The notes under the pieces were generated by a model. The model was not told the origin of the DNA. It worked only from the letters and a program-made list of their open reading frames with translations, and searched no databases. A program made the translations under genes and the position numbers. This document shows positions 44,726 to 53,721 of a DNA stretch of 64,000 nucleotides, piece by piece; positions within the stretch are counted from its first letter, which is position 1, and every line of letters starts with the position of its first letter. The stretch comes from Streptomyces sp. 840.1 (GTDB lineage Bacteria; Actinomycetota; Actinomycetes; Streptomycetales; Streptomycetaceae), in the NCBI RefSeq assembly GCF_003751445.1, contig NZ_RJUU01000001.1, forward strand, positions 501,001 through 565,000, given 5' to 3'.

Positions 44726-45511
44726 ATGCGTATGGAGCTCGCCACCGCCGCCGGCATTCCCGGGCGCTCGAACGAGGACTGGGCGGCCACCGTGCTGCCC
44801 GCCTCCGGCCAGGGCGGAGGGCTCGTCCTGCTCGACGGGGTCACCCCGCCCCCGGGCGACGACGGTTGTGTGCACTCGGTGCCGTGGTTCACCGCCCGGC
44901 TGGGCGGCGCACTGGTCGAACTGTCGGGTTCACGACGGGATCTGACCCTGCGGGAGATCCTGGCGGAGTCCATCCGGCGCACCGCCGACACACACCGCCC
45001 CCAGTGTGACCTTTCTCACGTACGCACACCACAGGCAACCGTCGTCATGGTGCGTTGGGACTCGACCGGGATCGAACACCTGGTCCTGTCCGATTCCGTG
45101 CTGCTTCTCGAATCGCCCGACGGGACGGTGCGCGCCCTGCTGGACGACCGGCTCGACCGGCTGCCGCCCGGCTCGCTCGCCTCCGACGCGATCGCCGACG
45201 CGCAGGTCCGGAACAAGGAGGGCGGCTTCTTCACCGCCGCCGCCGATCCGGCCGTCGCACAGCGTGCGGTGACGGGGCATACGCCCCGCGCCGAGGTCCG
45301 GGCGGTGGCCGCGATGACGGACGGCGCGAGCCGCTGGACGGAGATGTTCGGCGAGGGCGACTGGACGGCCTGCCTCGGGGTGCTGCGCAAGGAGGGGCCC
45401 CAGGGGCTGATCGACCGGGTGCGGGCCCTGGAGGACGCGGACACGGACCGTACGCGGCTGCGGCGGAGCAAGACGCACGACGACGCGACGGCGGTCTACG
45501 CGGAGCTGTGA
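44726..45511 (+). CDS. PP2C-like protein phosphatase
   Basis: 261 residues from ATG 44726; a GTG at 44711 with a closer ribosome site is an alternative. PP2C-type features: an early NEDW segment (GRSNEDWAATVLP), LVLLDGVTPPPGDDG equivalent to the metal-binding DGxGG region but altered, ATVVMVRW, and MTDGASRW with a C-terminal KTHDDATAVYAEL that matches the DDxT motif. Some metal-binding residues differ from canonical PP2C. It diverges from the conservon and may oppose kinases in signalling; this is inference. Confidence 0.75.
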   Translation: MRMELATAAGIPGRSNEDWAATVLPASGQGGGLVLLDGVTPPPGDDGCVHSVPWFTARLGGALVELSGSRRDLTLREILAESIRRTADTHRPQCDLSHVRTPQATVVMVRWDSTGIEHLVLSDSVLLLESPDGTVRALLDDRLDRLPPGSLASDAIADAQVRNKEGGFFTAAADPAVAQRAVTGHTPRAEVRAVAAMTDGASRWTEMFGEGDWTACLGVLRKEGPQGLIDRVRALEDADTDRTRLRRSKTHDDATAVYAEL

Positions 45512-45561
45512 GCCGGCCCGGAGCGCTTCCGTGAGGACGCGACACGGCCGGCGGACCGCCC

Positions 45562-46059
45562 TCAGTCCTCCGCGCGCGCGTTCAAGTGATGCAGCAGCCG
45601 GGCCAGTTCCGCGACCTCGGCCCGGTCCCAGTCCGCGAGCTTGCGCACGTACTGGTCCCGGCGGGCGTCGCGGACGCGCCGGAAGCGGTCGAGGCCCTCG
45701 TCGGTGAGGCGGACGAGGAAGGCCCGGCCGTCGGCCGGGTCGGGCTCGCGCGCCACCAGTCCGAGGCCTTCGAGGGCGCGCAGTTGACGGCTCATGGTGG
45801 CCTTGCCGACCCCGAAGTACGAGGCGAGGTCCGTGGCCCGCTGTCGTCCCGCCGACTCCAGGCGCACGAAGAGTCCGTAGGCGGCGGCCTCCAGCTCCGG
45901 GTGGACCTCGCGCGCCATCTCGCCCGAATTCGCCCGCGCCCGGCGCAGGAACACCGCCAACTCGAGCTCCAGGGCCAGGAATTCGTGGTCCACACCACTC
46001 GCCCCGGCTGCGCCGGGTTCACTCCCTCTTTCGCTCCCGTGCACGTCAACACCCCTCAT
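45562..46059 (-). CDS. MarR-family transcriptional regulator
   Basis: 165 residues, ATG 46059 with AGGAAAG upstream. Winged helix core: ATDLASYFGVGKATMSRQLR then ALEGLGLVAREPDPADGRAF and LVRLTDEGL, the DxRxxxxxLT wing signature of MarR proteins. Converges with the phosphatase gene and diverges from the lysozyme gene, which it could regulate. Confidence 0.93.
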   Translation of the reverse strand: MRGVDVHGSERGSEPGAAGASGVDHEFLALELELAVFLRRARANSGEMAREVHPELEAAAYGLFVRLESAGRQRATDLASYFGVGKATMSRQLRALEGLGLVAREPDPADGRAFLVRLTDEGLDRFRRVRDARRDQYVRKLADWDRAEVAELARLLHHLNARAED

Positions 46060-46283
46060 GAGCTTTCCTGCCGCTGAAAGTTTCTTTCACCGCTGGTCAT
46101 CGCCGCAGCTCCGTCAGTATTTCGCAGGAGTAGACCAACGGCACCGCCCTGGCCCTCTTCCGCCGCACGGGTCTACGTGCGTAGCGTCATGCATGGCATG
46201 TTCACACCATGACGTGCCACCAGGGGTGCGCCCACCGGTCCCTGAGTCAGCAGATCCCCCCACTGAGGCCTCGGAGGCACGCA

Positions 46284-47138
46284 ATGCCCGTGCACAGATC
46301 CGGCTCAATGACCACCCGCCGCTCGCGCTTCGCAGCCGCGGGAACTCTGCTCGCAGCACTCTCCCTCCTCATCACCCTGCCGGGTGCCGCGGGCGCCGCG
46401 GGCAACCCGGCCACCGGTGACCCCACGAAGCCCGCCCGGGGCTCGGCCACCATGGGCATGGGCGTCGCCGCCCACGACGGCCGGGGCGGACTGCCGGCCG
46501 GCACCCGAGCCGTCCAGACCGAGGGCGTGGACGTCAGCGGCCACCAGAACGCCGTGAACTGGGCCGCCCTCTGGAGCAGCGGCGTCAAGTGGGCCTACGT
46601 CAAGGCCAGCGAGGGCACGTACTACACGAACGAGGACTTCGCCCAGCAGTACAACGGTTCGTACAACGTCGGCATGATCCGGGGCTCGTACCACTTCGCC
46701 ACTCCGGACACGACGAGCGGCGCCGTCCAGGCCAACTACTTCGTGGACCACGGCGGCGGCTGGTCCAAGGACGGCCGGACACTGCCGGGCGCCCTCGACA
46801 TCGAGTGGAACCCGTACGGCGACCAGTGCTACGGCAAGACCCCGGCGGCGATGGTCTCCTGGATCCGCGACTTCGTGAACACCTACAAGGCGCGCACCGG
46901 ACGCGACGCGGTCATCTACACCGCGACGAGCTGGTGGCAGACCTGCACGGGCAACAACGCGGGCTTCGGCACCACCAACCCGCTCTGGGTGGCCCGTTAC
47001 AACACCACGGTCGGCGCGCTCCCGGCCGGCTGGGGCTTCTACACGATGTGGCAGTACACCTCGACCGGCCCCACCGTCGGCGACCACAGCCACTTCAACG
47101 GCGCCCTCGACCGCGTACAGGCACTGGCCAACGGCTGA
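46284..47138 (+). CDS. Secreted GH25 muramidase (lysozyme)
   Basis: 284 residues; ATG 46284 with CGGAGG upstream. A twin-arginine-like signal (TTRRSRFAAAG, then ALSLLITLPGAAGAAG) precedes the GH25 domain, about residues 75-280. Family motifs: EGVDVSGHQNAVNWA with the first catalytic Asp, WAYVKASEGT, GSYHFA, and ALDIEWNPYG with the catalytic Asp/Glu pair, and a C-terminal MWQYTSTG. Enzymes of this family cut the MurNAc-GlcNAc bond, and Streptomyces forms can also accept O-acetylated walls. Confidence 0.93.
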   Translation: MPVHRSGSMTTRRSRFAAAGTLLAALSLLITLPGAAGAAGNPATGDPTKPARGSATMGMGVAAHDGRGGLPAGTRAVQTEGVDVSGHQNAVNWAALWSSGVKWAYVKASEGTYYTNEDFAQQYNGSYNVGMIRGSYHFATPDTTSGAVQANYFVDHGGGWSKDGRTLPGALDIEWNPYGDQCYGKTPAAMVSWIRDFVNTYKARTGRDAVIYTATSWWQTCTGNNAGFGTTNPLWVARYNTTVGALPAGWGFYTMWQYTSTGPTVGDHSHFNGALDRVQALANG

Positions 47139-47174
47139 GCCACCACGCGCCGGTCTCCACCCGGCGCACCCTCC

Positions 47175-47219
47175 CCGCAGGAGAACCCGGCGACGCACCG
47201 CGTCGCCGGGTTCCTGCGG
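47175..47219 (+). terminator. Hairpin terminator after the lysozyme gene
   Basis: Inverted repeat with arms CCGCAGG-AACCCGGCGACG and CGTCGCCGGGTT-CCTGCGG, a two-base bulge and a short loop. Confidence 0.8.
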
Positions 47220-47254
47220 CCGTAATGCCTTCGCCGTCGGAACCCGGTTCCGGC

Positions 47255-48025
47255 ATGATTCCCGGCGTGCACAAGGACGAGGGCGGGGACCGTCCCGGGC
47301 GATCGCGGTACACGCTGACCGGGACGGCGCACGGACACGCCTGGGGCTGGTGCTCCGAGGTGGAAGGGCTGTTCGGAGAGCCCCGACGCGGGACCTACGA
47401 GCTGTTCGGCTGGGTTCCGCAGGCGGAGTCGGGCGCCTGGGCCGGCAACCGCCTCTGGCTGGTGCCGGACGATGAGGCGCTCGGCCCCTGGCTCCTGGAG
47501 GACGCGGAGAGAGCGGAGCGGCCCGCCGGGACGGACGGTCTCGTGTTCACCGGCCTCGATGACTGTGAGGGTCCGCCCGAGGGGCACAGGGGCCCCGTCC
47601 GTGTGCATGACGGGCGCCGATGGCTCGGCTCCTGCCGGGAATTCGCCCGCATCCTGCCGCGCGAGAGGCCGGCACCCCCACTCGTCCTGCGGGGGCTCAC
47701 CCAGGGCGATGAGCTGAGGGCGGCTCTGGCGAAGGGCACCCGGCGGGCGCTGGACCTGGAGCAGGCCGCCCTGGAGATACGTGACGACCAGGGCGCACCG
47801 CTCACCGAACGCCTGTTCTGGACCGAAGTCGCCGCCTGGCGCCCGTCCCCGTCCGGGGCGGATCTCATCGATCTGGAGCTGGACGGCGAGCTGTTCACGC
47901 CCGTCCCCGAACACGCCCGACCGATCTGGGAGCGGTGGCTCGCGGGGCCGCCCGGGACGGCGGCCGCCTGGGCCGGCCTCGACACCCGGCGCCGCTGGGT
48001 CTGGCACGACCTCGTCCGGGAGTGA
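47255..48025 (+). CDS. N-terminal part of a split barstar-domain protein (hypothetical)
   Basis: 256 residues if read from ATG 47255 (ATG 47225 and GTG 47267 are also possible; no ribosome site is clear). It contains RYTLTGTAHGHAWGWCSEVE and GLFGEPRRG near the N-terminus, LVLRGLTQGDELRAAL in the middle and ends WHDLVRE. I know no enzyme motif in it. The same reading frame continues beyond the TGA at 48023-48025 for 21 codons into a barstar domain, and Streptomyces barstar-family proteins with a similar N-terminal region are, from memory, single polypeptides. The gene is therefore probably one ORF broken by a stop codon, or two coupled genes. Confidence 0.6.
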   Translation: MIPGVHKDEGGDRPGRSRYTLTGTAHGHAWGWCSEVEGLFGEPRRGTYELFGWVPQAESGAWAGNRLWLVPDDEALGPWLLEDAERAERPAGTDGLVFTGLDDCEGPPEGHRGPVRVHDGRRWLGSCREFARILPRERPAPPLVLRGLTQGDELRAALAKGTRRALDLEQAALEIRDDQGAPLTERLFWTEVAAWRPSPSGADLIDLELDGELFTPVPEHARPIWERWLAGPPGTAAAWAGLDTRRRWVWHDLVRE

Positions 48026-48088
48026 GCCGCCCACCGCACCCTGCGTGACCGGCCGGCCGGTCACGCCTACACACTCGACGGCCGGCAC

Positions 48089-48355
48089 ATGACCGACGAA
48101 CCGGGTCTCTACCTGGCGCTCGGAGAGGCGGTGAACGGGCCGGGCGGCTACTTCGGCGGCTGTCTCGCCGCCCTCGACGACTGCCTCCGCGGCGACTTCG
48201 GCCACACCGCCCCGGCGACGCTGCTCTGGCGCGACGCCGCGACGGCGCGCGAGCACCTGTCCCGGGCCCTGGCACCCGACGGCCGGCCCTACGACTTGTT
48301 CGGCCTCGCCCTCGGACTCCTGACCGAGGGCGGCATGCGCGTCACCCTGGCGTGA
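48089..48355 (+). CDS. Barstar-family (ribonuclease inhibitor-like) domain, separated by in-frame TGA
   Basis: 88 residues from ATG 48089, the first start after the upstream TGA. The barstar fold signature is clear: YLALGEAVNGPGGYFGG, ALDDCLRGDFG, a TLLWRD strand and a C-terminal GGMRVTLA. The homologous region actually begins upstream of the ATG (in-frame codons read AYTLDGRH), so this start truncates the first strand. Compared with barstar, the position of the barnase-binding Asp35 is Ala (GGCLAALDDC) while Asp39 is kept, so RNase inhibition may be impaired. No ribosome site was seen before the ATG. Confidence 0.65.
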   Translation: MTDEPGLYLALGEAVNGPGGYFGGCLAALDDCLRGDFGHTAPATLLWRDAATAREHLSRALAPDGRPYDLFGLALGLLTEGGMRVTLA

Positions 48356-48499
48356 CCCACGGACCGGCCACCGGGCCGGGCGCGATCCGTCCGCCGGGCA
48401 CGGCCACGTCCTGACGACTGCCGGCCACCCGTCCGCCGCTTCGCCGGCCCGGACGCCCCCTGACCAGGCATTCCCTCTCACAGGGAGGCGGACACCCCC

Positions 48500-48532
48500 G
48501 CTATACATGCCGTGTATAGCCAGTGTGTATAG
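48500..48532 (+). promoter_or_regulatory. Palindrome plus third half-site upstream of the polysaccharide deacetylase gene
   Basis: GCTATACA-TGCCG-TGTATAGC (48500-48520) is a perfect 8-base-arm inverted repeat, followed by another TGTATAG half-site (48526-48532) spaced 13 bases from the matching right arm. A TATAGT hexamer within the last half-site resembles a -10 element. AT-rich sites like this stand out in this GC-rich sequence and suggest a dedicated repressor operator overlapping the promoter. Confidence 0.6.
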
Positions 48533-48585
48533 TCCGTCCGGACGCACGCCGTGTGCGCCTTTCAGCCAAGAAGGAGTGACCTGTC

Positions 48586-49350
48586 TTGCCCAGTAGGACG
48601 AAGTCGATCGGTACGGGGTTGGCCGTCACCCTTGTGACGGCCCTCACCCTCACGCTCAGCGGCTGCTCGATGGAGACCACCGCACCCGGCTCCGCACGCG
48701 CCGACGCCGCCTCGGACTCCAAGGGGTCGTTCGGCCCGGTGGACTGCCGCAAGGCCAAGTGCATAGCCCTGACCTTCGACGCGGGCCCGGCCGAGGACAC
48801 CCCCCACCTGCTGGACATACTCAAGAAGGAGAAGGTCCACGCGACCTTCTTCCTGCTGGGCAAGAACCATGTGAAGAAGCACCCCGACACGGTCCGCCGG
48901 ATCGAGGCCGAGGGTCACGAGGTGGCCAACCACACCTGGTCGCACGAGATCCTGACGGACAAGAAGCCCGCCGAGATACGGGCCGAGCTGGAGAAGACGC
49001 AGGACGCGATAGCGGCGATCACCGGCAAGAAGCCGAGGCTGATGCGCCCGCCGCAGGGCCGCACCGACGACACCGTCTCCAACATCAGCAAGGACCTCGG
49101 GCTCTCCCAGATCCTGTGGAGCGCCACCGCCAAGGACTACTCGACGACGGACTCCGCGCTGATCAAGAAGCGGATCCTGGACCAGGCGAGCAAGGACGGC
49201 ATCATCCTGCTGCACGACATCTACAAGGGTTCGGTGCCCGCGGTGCCCGGCATCATCGACGCGCTGAAGAAGCAGGGCTACACCTTCGTGACCGTTCCCC
49301 AGCTGATGGCGCCCGCCGAGCCGGTGCCGGGCACGATCTACCGCCCCTGA
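48586..49350 (+). CDS. Polysaccharide deacetylase (NodB, CE4) lipoprotein
   Basis: 254 residues from TTG 48586 with AAGGAG 9 bases upstream. Type II signal: GLAVTLVTALTLTLSGCS, lipobox LSGC with Cys near residue 27. CE4 motifs: motif 1 LTFDAGPAED, motif 2 ANHTWSHEIL (HxxxH metal ligands), motif 3 RPPQGRTDD, motif 4 ILWSATAKDY, motif 5 ILLHDI. Motif 1 normally reads TFDDGP; the second Asp, a metal ligand, is Ala here, so the metal site may be altered or supplied differently. It would remove N-acetyl groups from peptidoglycan or another cell-surface glycan. Confidence 0.88.
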   Translation: MPSRTKSIGTGLAVTLVTALTLTLSGCSMETTAPGSARADAASDSKGSFGPVDCRKAKCIALTFDAGPAEDTPHLLDILKKEKVHATFFLLGKNHVKKHPDTVRRIEAEGHEVANHTWSHEILTDKKPAEIRAELEKTQDAIAAITGKKPRLMRPPQGRTDDTVSNISKDLGLSQILWSATAKDYSTTDSALIKKRILDQASKDGIILLHDIYKGSVPAVPGIIDALKKQGYTFVTVPQLMAPAEPVPGTIYRP

Positions 49351-49368
49351 GCCTCGCCGGCACGCGAA

Positions 49369-49404
49369 ACGGCCCGCCTCCCCCGCGAGGGGAAGACGGG
49401 CCGT
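49369..49404. terminator. Bidirectional hairpin between the deacetylase gene and lon
   Basis: Arms ACGGCCCG and CGGGCCGT enclose an inner CCCC...GGGG pairing. It lies between two convergent genes. Confidence 0.65.
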
Positions 49405-49450
49405 CCGTACCGGCCGCGCCCGTGGTGCCGCGCCCGTCACTGCGCGGCGC

Positions 49451-51877
49451 CTACGCGGCGGCCGGGATCCTGCGCTCCGCCGGGGCCGAGGCCGGGGCGA
49501 GCGCGATCTCCAGCACCTGGCGGACGTCGGTGACCGGGTGGACCTCCAGGGTGTCCAGCACCTCGGCGGGGACGTCGTCCAGATCCGCCTCGTTGCGCTG
49601 CGGGATCACCACGGTGGTGATGCCCGCGCGGTGGGCGGCGAGCAGCTTCTGCTTCAGGCCGCCGATCGGCAGTACCCGTCCGGTCAGCGACACCTCACCG
49701 GTCATCGCCACATCGGTGCGGACGAGGCGTCCGGAGAGCAGCGAGGCCAGGGCGGTCGTCAGGGTGATGCCCGCGCTCGGGCCGTCCTTGGGCACCGCGC
49801 CCGCCGGGAAGTGGATGTGCACGCCCCGGTCCTTCAGGTCCGCGACCGGCAGTTCCAGCTCCGCACCGTGCGAGCGCAGGAAGCTCAGCGCGATCTGCGC
49901 GGACTCCTTCATGACGTCGCCGAGCTGACCGGTGAGGGTCAGTCCGGAGGCGCCGGTCTCCGGGTCGGCGAGGGACGCCTCGACGAAGAGCACGTCGCCG
50001 CCGGCCCCGGTCACCGCGAGTCCGGTGGCCACACCGGGCACCGCGGTGCGGCGCTCGGCCGGGTCCTGAGCAGACTCCGGGACGTGGTGCGGCCGCCCGA
50101 TGAGCGCGCGCAGGTGCTCGTCGGTCACCGTGAACGGCAGCTCCCGGTCGCCCAGTTCGTGCTGGGCCGCGACCTTGCGCAGCAGCCGGGCCACGGACCG
50201 CTCCAGGTTCCGGACCCCTGCCTCGCGGGTGTACTCGCCGGCCAGCTTGCGCAGCGCCGACTCGTCGAGGGTGACCTCGTCCTGCTCCAGACCGGCCCGT
50301 TCCAGCTGGCGCGGGAGCAGGTGGTCGCGGGCGATGACGACCTTCTCGTCCTCGGTGTAGCCGTCGAGCCTGACCAGCTCCATCCGGTCGAGCAGGGCTT
50401 CCGGGATGGCTTCCAGGACGTTGGCGGTGGCCAGGAAGACGACGTCGCTGAGGTCGAGTTCGACCTCCAGGTAGTGGTCGCGGAAGGTGTGGTTCTGGGC
50501 CGGGTCGAGCACTTCGAGGAGGGCGGCGGCCGGGTCGCCCCGGTAGTCGGAGCCGACCTTGTCGATCTCGTCGAGCAGGACGACCGGGTTCATCGAACCG
50601 GCCTCCTTGATGGCGCGGACGATGCGCCCGGGGAGCGCGCCGACGTAGGTGCGCCGGTGGCCCCTGATCTCCGCCTCGTCCCGGACGCCGCCGAGCGCGA
50701 CGCGGACGAACTTGCGGCCCATGGCGTGGGCCACGGACTCCCCCAGCGAGGTCTTGCCCACGCCGGGCGGACCCACCAGGGCCAGTACGGCTCCGCCGCG
50801 CCGCCCGCCGACGACGCCCAGGCCCCGGTCCGCGCGCCGCTTGCGCACCGCGAGGTACTCGGTGATGCGCTCCTTCACGTCCTGGAGGCCCGCGTGTTCG
50901 GCGTCGAGGATCTCCTGGGCGCCGCGGATGTCGTAGGCGTCCTCGGTCCGCTCGGTCCACGGCAGTTCGAGGACGGTGTCGAGCCAGGTCCTGATCCAGG
51001 AGCCCTCGGGGCTCTGGTCGGAGGAGCGCTCCAGCTTGTCGACCTCCTTGAGCGCGGCCTCGCGGACGTGCTCGGGGAGGTCGGCGGCCTCGACGCGGGC
51101 CCGGTAGTCGTCGGACTCGTCTCCGGAGCCGGAGTCGCCGTTCAGTTCGGAGAGTTCCTTGCGCACGGCGTCGAGCTGGCGCCGCAGCAGGAACTCGCGC
51201 TGCTGCTTGTCGACGCCCTCCTGGACGTCCTTGGCGATGGACTCCGCGACGTCCTGCTCCGCGAGGTGTTCACCGAGCCACTGGATGGCGAGCTTCAGCC
51301 TGGCGACCGGGTCGGCGGTCTCCAGCAGCCGCACCTTCTGAGCGGTGGTCAGGAAGGGGGAGTATCCGGAGTTGTCGGCGAGCGCGGAGATGTCCTCGAT
51401 CTGCTGGACCCGGTCCACGACCTGCCAGGCACCGCGCTGCTTCAGCCAGCTGGTGGCGAGCGCCTTGTACTCCTTGGCCAGCTCGGCGGCGGCCCCGGGA
51501 AGGGGGTCGGGGGCCGAAGCGTCGACCCGGGTGCCCTCCACCCAGAGCGCGGAGCCCGGTCCGTTGGTCCCGGCGCCGATCCGTACCCGGCCGCGCCCTC
51601 GGATGAGCGCGCCGAGGTCTCCGTCGGAGAGCCGTCCGACCTGTTCGACGGTGCCGATGACACCGATGCCTGTGTAGGTGCCGTCGATGCGCGGGACGAG
51701 AAGCACCTCGGGCTTGCCGCCGTCCTCACGGGCGACGGACTGTGCGGACTCCACGGCGGCGCGGACGTCGGTGTCGGACAGGTCCAGAGGTACCACCATT
51801 CCGGGCAGCACGACCTCGTCGTCGAGCGGCAGCACAGGCAGGGTGAGCGGTGTGACCGCATTGGACTCAGTAGCCAT
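49451..51877 (-). CDS. lon: ATP-dependent protease Lon
   Basis: 808 residues from ATG 51877 (AGGGGAG upstream; an earlier in-frame start adds seven residues). N-terminal substrate-binding LON domain ([20 protein letters not shown]), helical linker, AAA+ module with Walker [21 protein letters not shown] and Walker [12 protein letters not shown], and S16 protease domain with the nucleophile S701 in KDGPSAGIT and the dyad lysine in [14 protein letters not shown]. It degrades misfolded and regulatory proteins in the cytoplasm. A HAIR element at 51899-51919 indicates control by the heat-shock repressor HspR. Confidence 0.96.
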   Translation of the reverse strand: MATESNAVTPLTLPVLPLDDEVVLPGMVVPLDLSDTDVRAAVESAQSVAREDGGKPEVLLVPRIDGTYTGIGVIGTVEQVGRLSDGDLGALIRGRGRVRIGAGTNGPGSALWVEGTRVDASAPDPLPGAAAELAKEYKALATSWLKQRGAWQVVDRVQQIEDISALADNSGYSPFLTTAQKVRLLETADPVARLKLAIQWLGEHLAEQDVAESIAKDVQEGVDKQQREFLLRRQLDAVRKELSELNGDSGSGDESDDYRARVEAADLPEHVREAALKEVDKLERSSDQSPEGSWIRTWLDTVLELPWTERTEDAYDIRGAQEILDAEHAGLQDVKERITEYLAVRKRRADRGLGVVGGRRGGAVLALVGPPGVGKTSLGESVAHAMGRKFVRVALGGVRDEAEIRGHRRTYVGALPGRIVRAIKEAGSMNPVVLLDEIDKVGSDYRGDPAAALLEVLDPAQNHTFRDHYLEVELDLSDVVFLATANVLEAIPEALLDRMELVRLDGYTEDEKVVIARDHLLPRQLERAGLEQDEVTLDESALRKLAGEYTREAGVRNLERSVARLLRKVAAQHELGDRELPFTVTDEHLRALIGRPHHVPESAQDPAERRTAVPGVATGLAVTGAGGDVLFVEASLADPETGASGLTLTGQLGDVMKESAQIALSFLRSHGAELELPVADLKDRGVHIHFPAGAVPKDGPSAGITLTTALASLLSGRLVRTDVAMTGEVSLTGRVLPIGGLKQKLLAAHRAGITTVVIPQRNEADLDDVPAEVLDTLEVHPVTDVRQVLEIALAPASAPAERRIPAAA

Positions 51878-51898
51878 GATCTCCCCTTCGGCAGTCAA

Positions 51899-51919
51899 GT
51901 TGAGCTATGCAGACTCAAT
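51899..51919. promoter_or_regulatory. HAIR element (HspR-binding inverted repeat) upstream of lon
   Basis: GTTGAGC-TATGCAG-ACTCAAT, matching the HAIR consensus CTTGAGT-N7-ACTCAAG at 11 of 14 arm positions with the core TTGAG/CTCAA and exact spacing kept. It begins 22 bases before the lon start codon. HspR control of lon is established in Streptomyces lividans. Confidence 0.8.
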
Positions 51920-52084
51920 GCTTCTGAGCCGTTCAATGTTCCCCGGGAGGTGTTCGCTGTGAGCGATCAGGGTGTGACCAGGGGACGACTGCCTGCCTGT
52001 GCTCTTCGTGCAACACCGGGAGGCGCTCGCGAAATCCCGGGAAATCCCGTGGAAGGCGCGGGCAGCGCCGGACAGGATGACGCC

Positions 52085-52699
52085 ATGAACGATTTCGCTC
52101 CCCCCTCGCAGGCCCTGCTGGTCGTGGACGTCCAGAAGGCGGGGGTGACGGGCGAGCGGGCGGTGCCCGGCGCGGCCGGACTCCTGGAGCGGGTGGCGGC
52201 CCTGATCGCCGGCGCCCGCGCCGGCGGTGCGCTGGTCGTCCACCTCCAGAACGACGGCGCCCCCGGCTCGGACGACGAGCCGCACACCCCGGGCTGGGAG
52301 CTGCACCTTCCCATCGGCGCCGGTCCTGCGGAGGTGGTGATCCGCAAGACCAGGGACGACGGCTTCGCGGACACCGGACTGGGAGACCTGCTGGCCGGCG
52401 CGGGGGCCGAGTCGCTCGTCGTGTGCGGGGTGATGTCGGAGATGTGCGTCCAGGCGACCGCCCGCACCGCCCTGGCCCTGGGCCACCAGGTCGTCCTGCC
52501 GTACGACGCCCACGCGACGCAGGACATCCCGGCCGCCCCCGGCATCAGTGCCGCGGTCCCGGCCGCCGTGGTGTCCCGGGTCGCGGCGTGGGCGATCAGC
52601 GGCGACGCGGAGGTCACCGTCCGGGCCGAGGACGTCACGTTCGCCGCGCCGCCGGGGACGCGGCGGGCGCCCGCCGGAGAGCGCCCGGCAAGCCCCTGA
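52085..52699 (+). CDS. Isochorismatase-family cysteine hydrolase
   Basis: 204 residues. Catalytic triad of the family: Asp in ALLVVDVQKAG, Lys in VVIRKTRDDGF and nucleophilic Cys in VMSEMCVQATARTALALG, with the cis-peptide-type GVMSE before it. Members hydrolyse amide or vinyl-ether bonds (nicotinamidase-like, isochorismatase, N-carbamoyl hydrolases); the exact substrate is not evident. A CAGGAT hexamer 6-7 bases before ATG 52085 suggests a leaderless transcript. It diverges from lon. Confidence 0.88.
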   Translation: MNDFAPPSQALLVVDVQKAGVTGERAVPGAAGLLERVAALIAGARAGGALVVHLQNDGAPGSDDEPHTPGWELHLPIGAGPAEVVIRKTRDDGFADTGLGDLLAGAGAESLVVCGVMSEMCVQATARTALALGHQVVLPYDAHATQDIPAAPGISAAVPAAVVSRVAAWAISGDAEVTVRAEDVTFAAPPGTRRAPAGERPASP

Positions 52700-52748
52700 C
52701 GACGGTAAACGGGTCGGCGCGGGCCCGCCGGCAGGGCAGAGTGCCCGT

Positions 52749-53567
52749 ATGAACGAGGACAGAGGGCTGGAACCGGACGGCACGATCGCCCGCGAGGGAT
52801 CGCTGGACCGCGTGCCGGAGCGGTTCGCGCCGGTCGTGGCGGCGGCCCGTTCCCGTATCCGCGAGGTCTTCGGCCCGGACCGGCTGGACAGCGCCTACAT
52901 CTACGGCAGCATTCCGCGCGGCACAGCCGTTCCCGGCGTCTCCGACCTGGATCTGCAGCTGGTCCTGCGCACCGAACCCACCGAGGCGGACCGGGCCGAC
53001 GCCGACGCCGTCGAGGCCGGACTCGACGCGTCGTTCGAGGAGATCGACGGCGTCGGCATCCTGCTGTCCGGCAGGGACACCGTGCTCAGCGACCTCGAAC
53101 GCCATGACGCGGGCTTCTTCATCGCCTGCCTCTGCACCCCGCTGCTCGGCGATGACCTCGCCGGGCGGCTGCCGCACTACCGTACAAGCTCACTGCTCGC
53201 CCGGGAGACCAACGGCGACCTGTGCCTGCTGCTGCCGCGCTGGCACGAACGGGCCGCCGGGGCCAGGACGGACACCGAACGCCGCGCCATGAACCGCGGC
53301 GTCGCCCGCCGGATCGTGCGGACGGGCTTCACGCTCGTGATGCCGAGGTGGGGCGGCTGGACCAGCGATCTGACCGAGTGCGCCGAACTCTTCGCCCGTT
53401 ACTACCCCCACGTGCCCGAACGGGCCGAACAGATGCGGCTGGCCGCCCGTACAGGCCGCACCCCGACCGCCGACCCGGCCGTCCTGTCGATGCTCGTCAA
53501 CGACCTAGCCCCGTGGCTGGCGGCCGAGCACATCGCGGTGCACGGCGAGAAGACCCCGCGCCCCTGA
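52749..53567 (+). CDS. Nucleotidyltransferase-domain protein
   Basis: 272 residues. An antibiotic-adenylyltransferase-like nucleotidyltransferase fold: YIYGSIPRGTAVPGVSDLDL, with GS and the two metal-binding aspartates of DLDLQ, followed by a helical C-terminal domain. The substrate is unknown; resistance activity cannot be claimed. A CAGAGT hexamer just before ATG 52749 suggests leaderless transcription. Confidence 0.82.
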   Translation: MNEDRGLEPDGTIAREGSLDRVPERFAPVVAAARSRIREVFGPDRLDSAYIYGSIPRGTAVPGVSDLDLQLVLRTEPTEADRADADAVEAGLDASFEEIDGVGILLSGRDTVLSDLERHDAGFFIACLCTPLLGDDLAGRLPHYRTSSLLARETNGDLCLLLPRWHERAAGARTDTERRAMNRGVARRIVRTGFTLVMPRWGGWTSDLTECAELFARYYPHVPERAEQMRLAARTGRTPTADPAVLSMLVNDLAPWLAAEHIAVHGEKTPRP

Positions 53568-53721
53568 CCCCGCCGGGCAGGGGCCGGGCCGCAGCAGGAC
53601 AGCGCCGGCCGCCGCCCGAACGGGCAAACCGCTGGCCCGGTGACTGCCGGGCGGGCGAGTATGTACGCGATACCGACCGGCGGTGCTCCACCCGCCGACC
53701 GACCCACCGGAGACCCCCGCC

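Noticed and set aside
49538..52084. Long plus-strand open frame running into the isochorismatase-like gene
   Set aside because: The part before 52085 is antisense to lon and encodes low-complexity sequence; real homology starts at ATG 52085.
52749..53567. Aminoglycoside resistance gene
   Set aside because: The nucleotidyltransferase motif is shared by many enzymes; nothing in the sequence or context indicates an antibiotic substrate.
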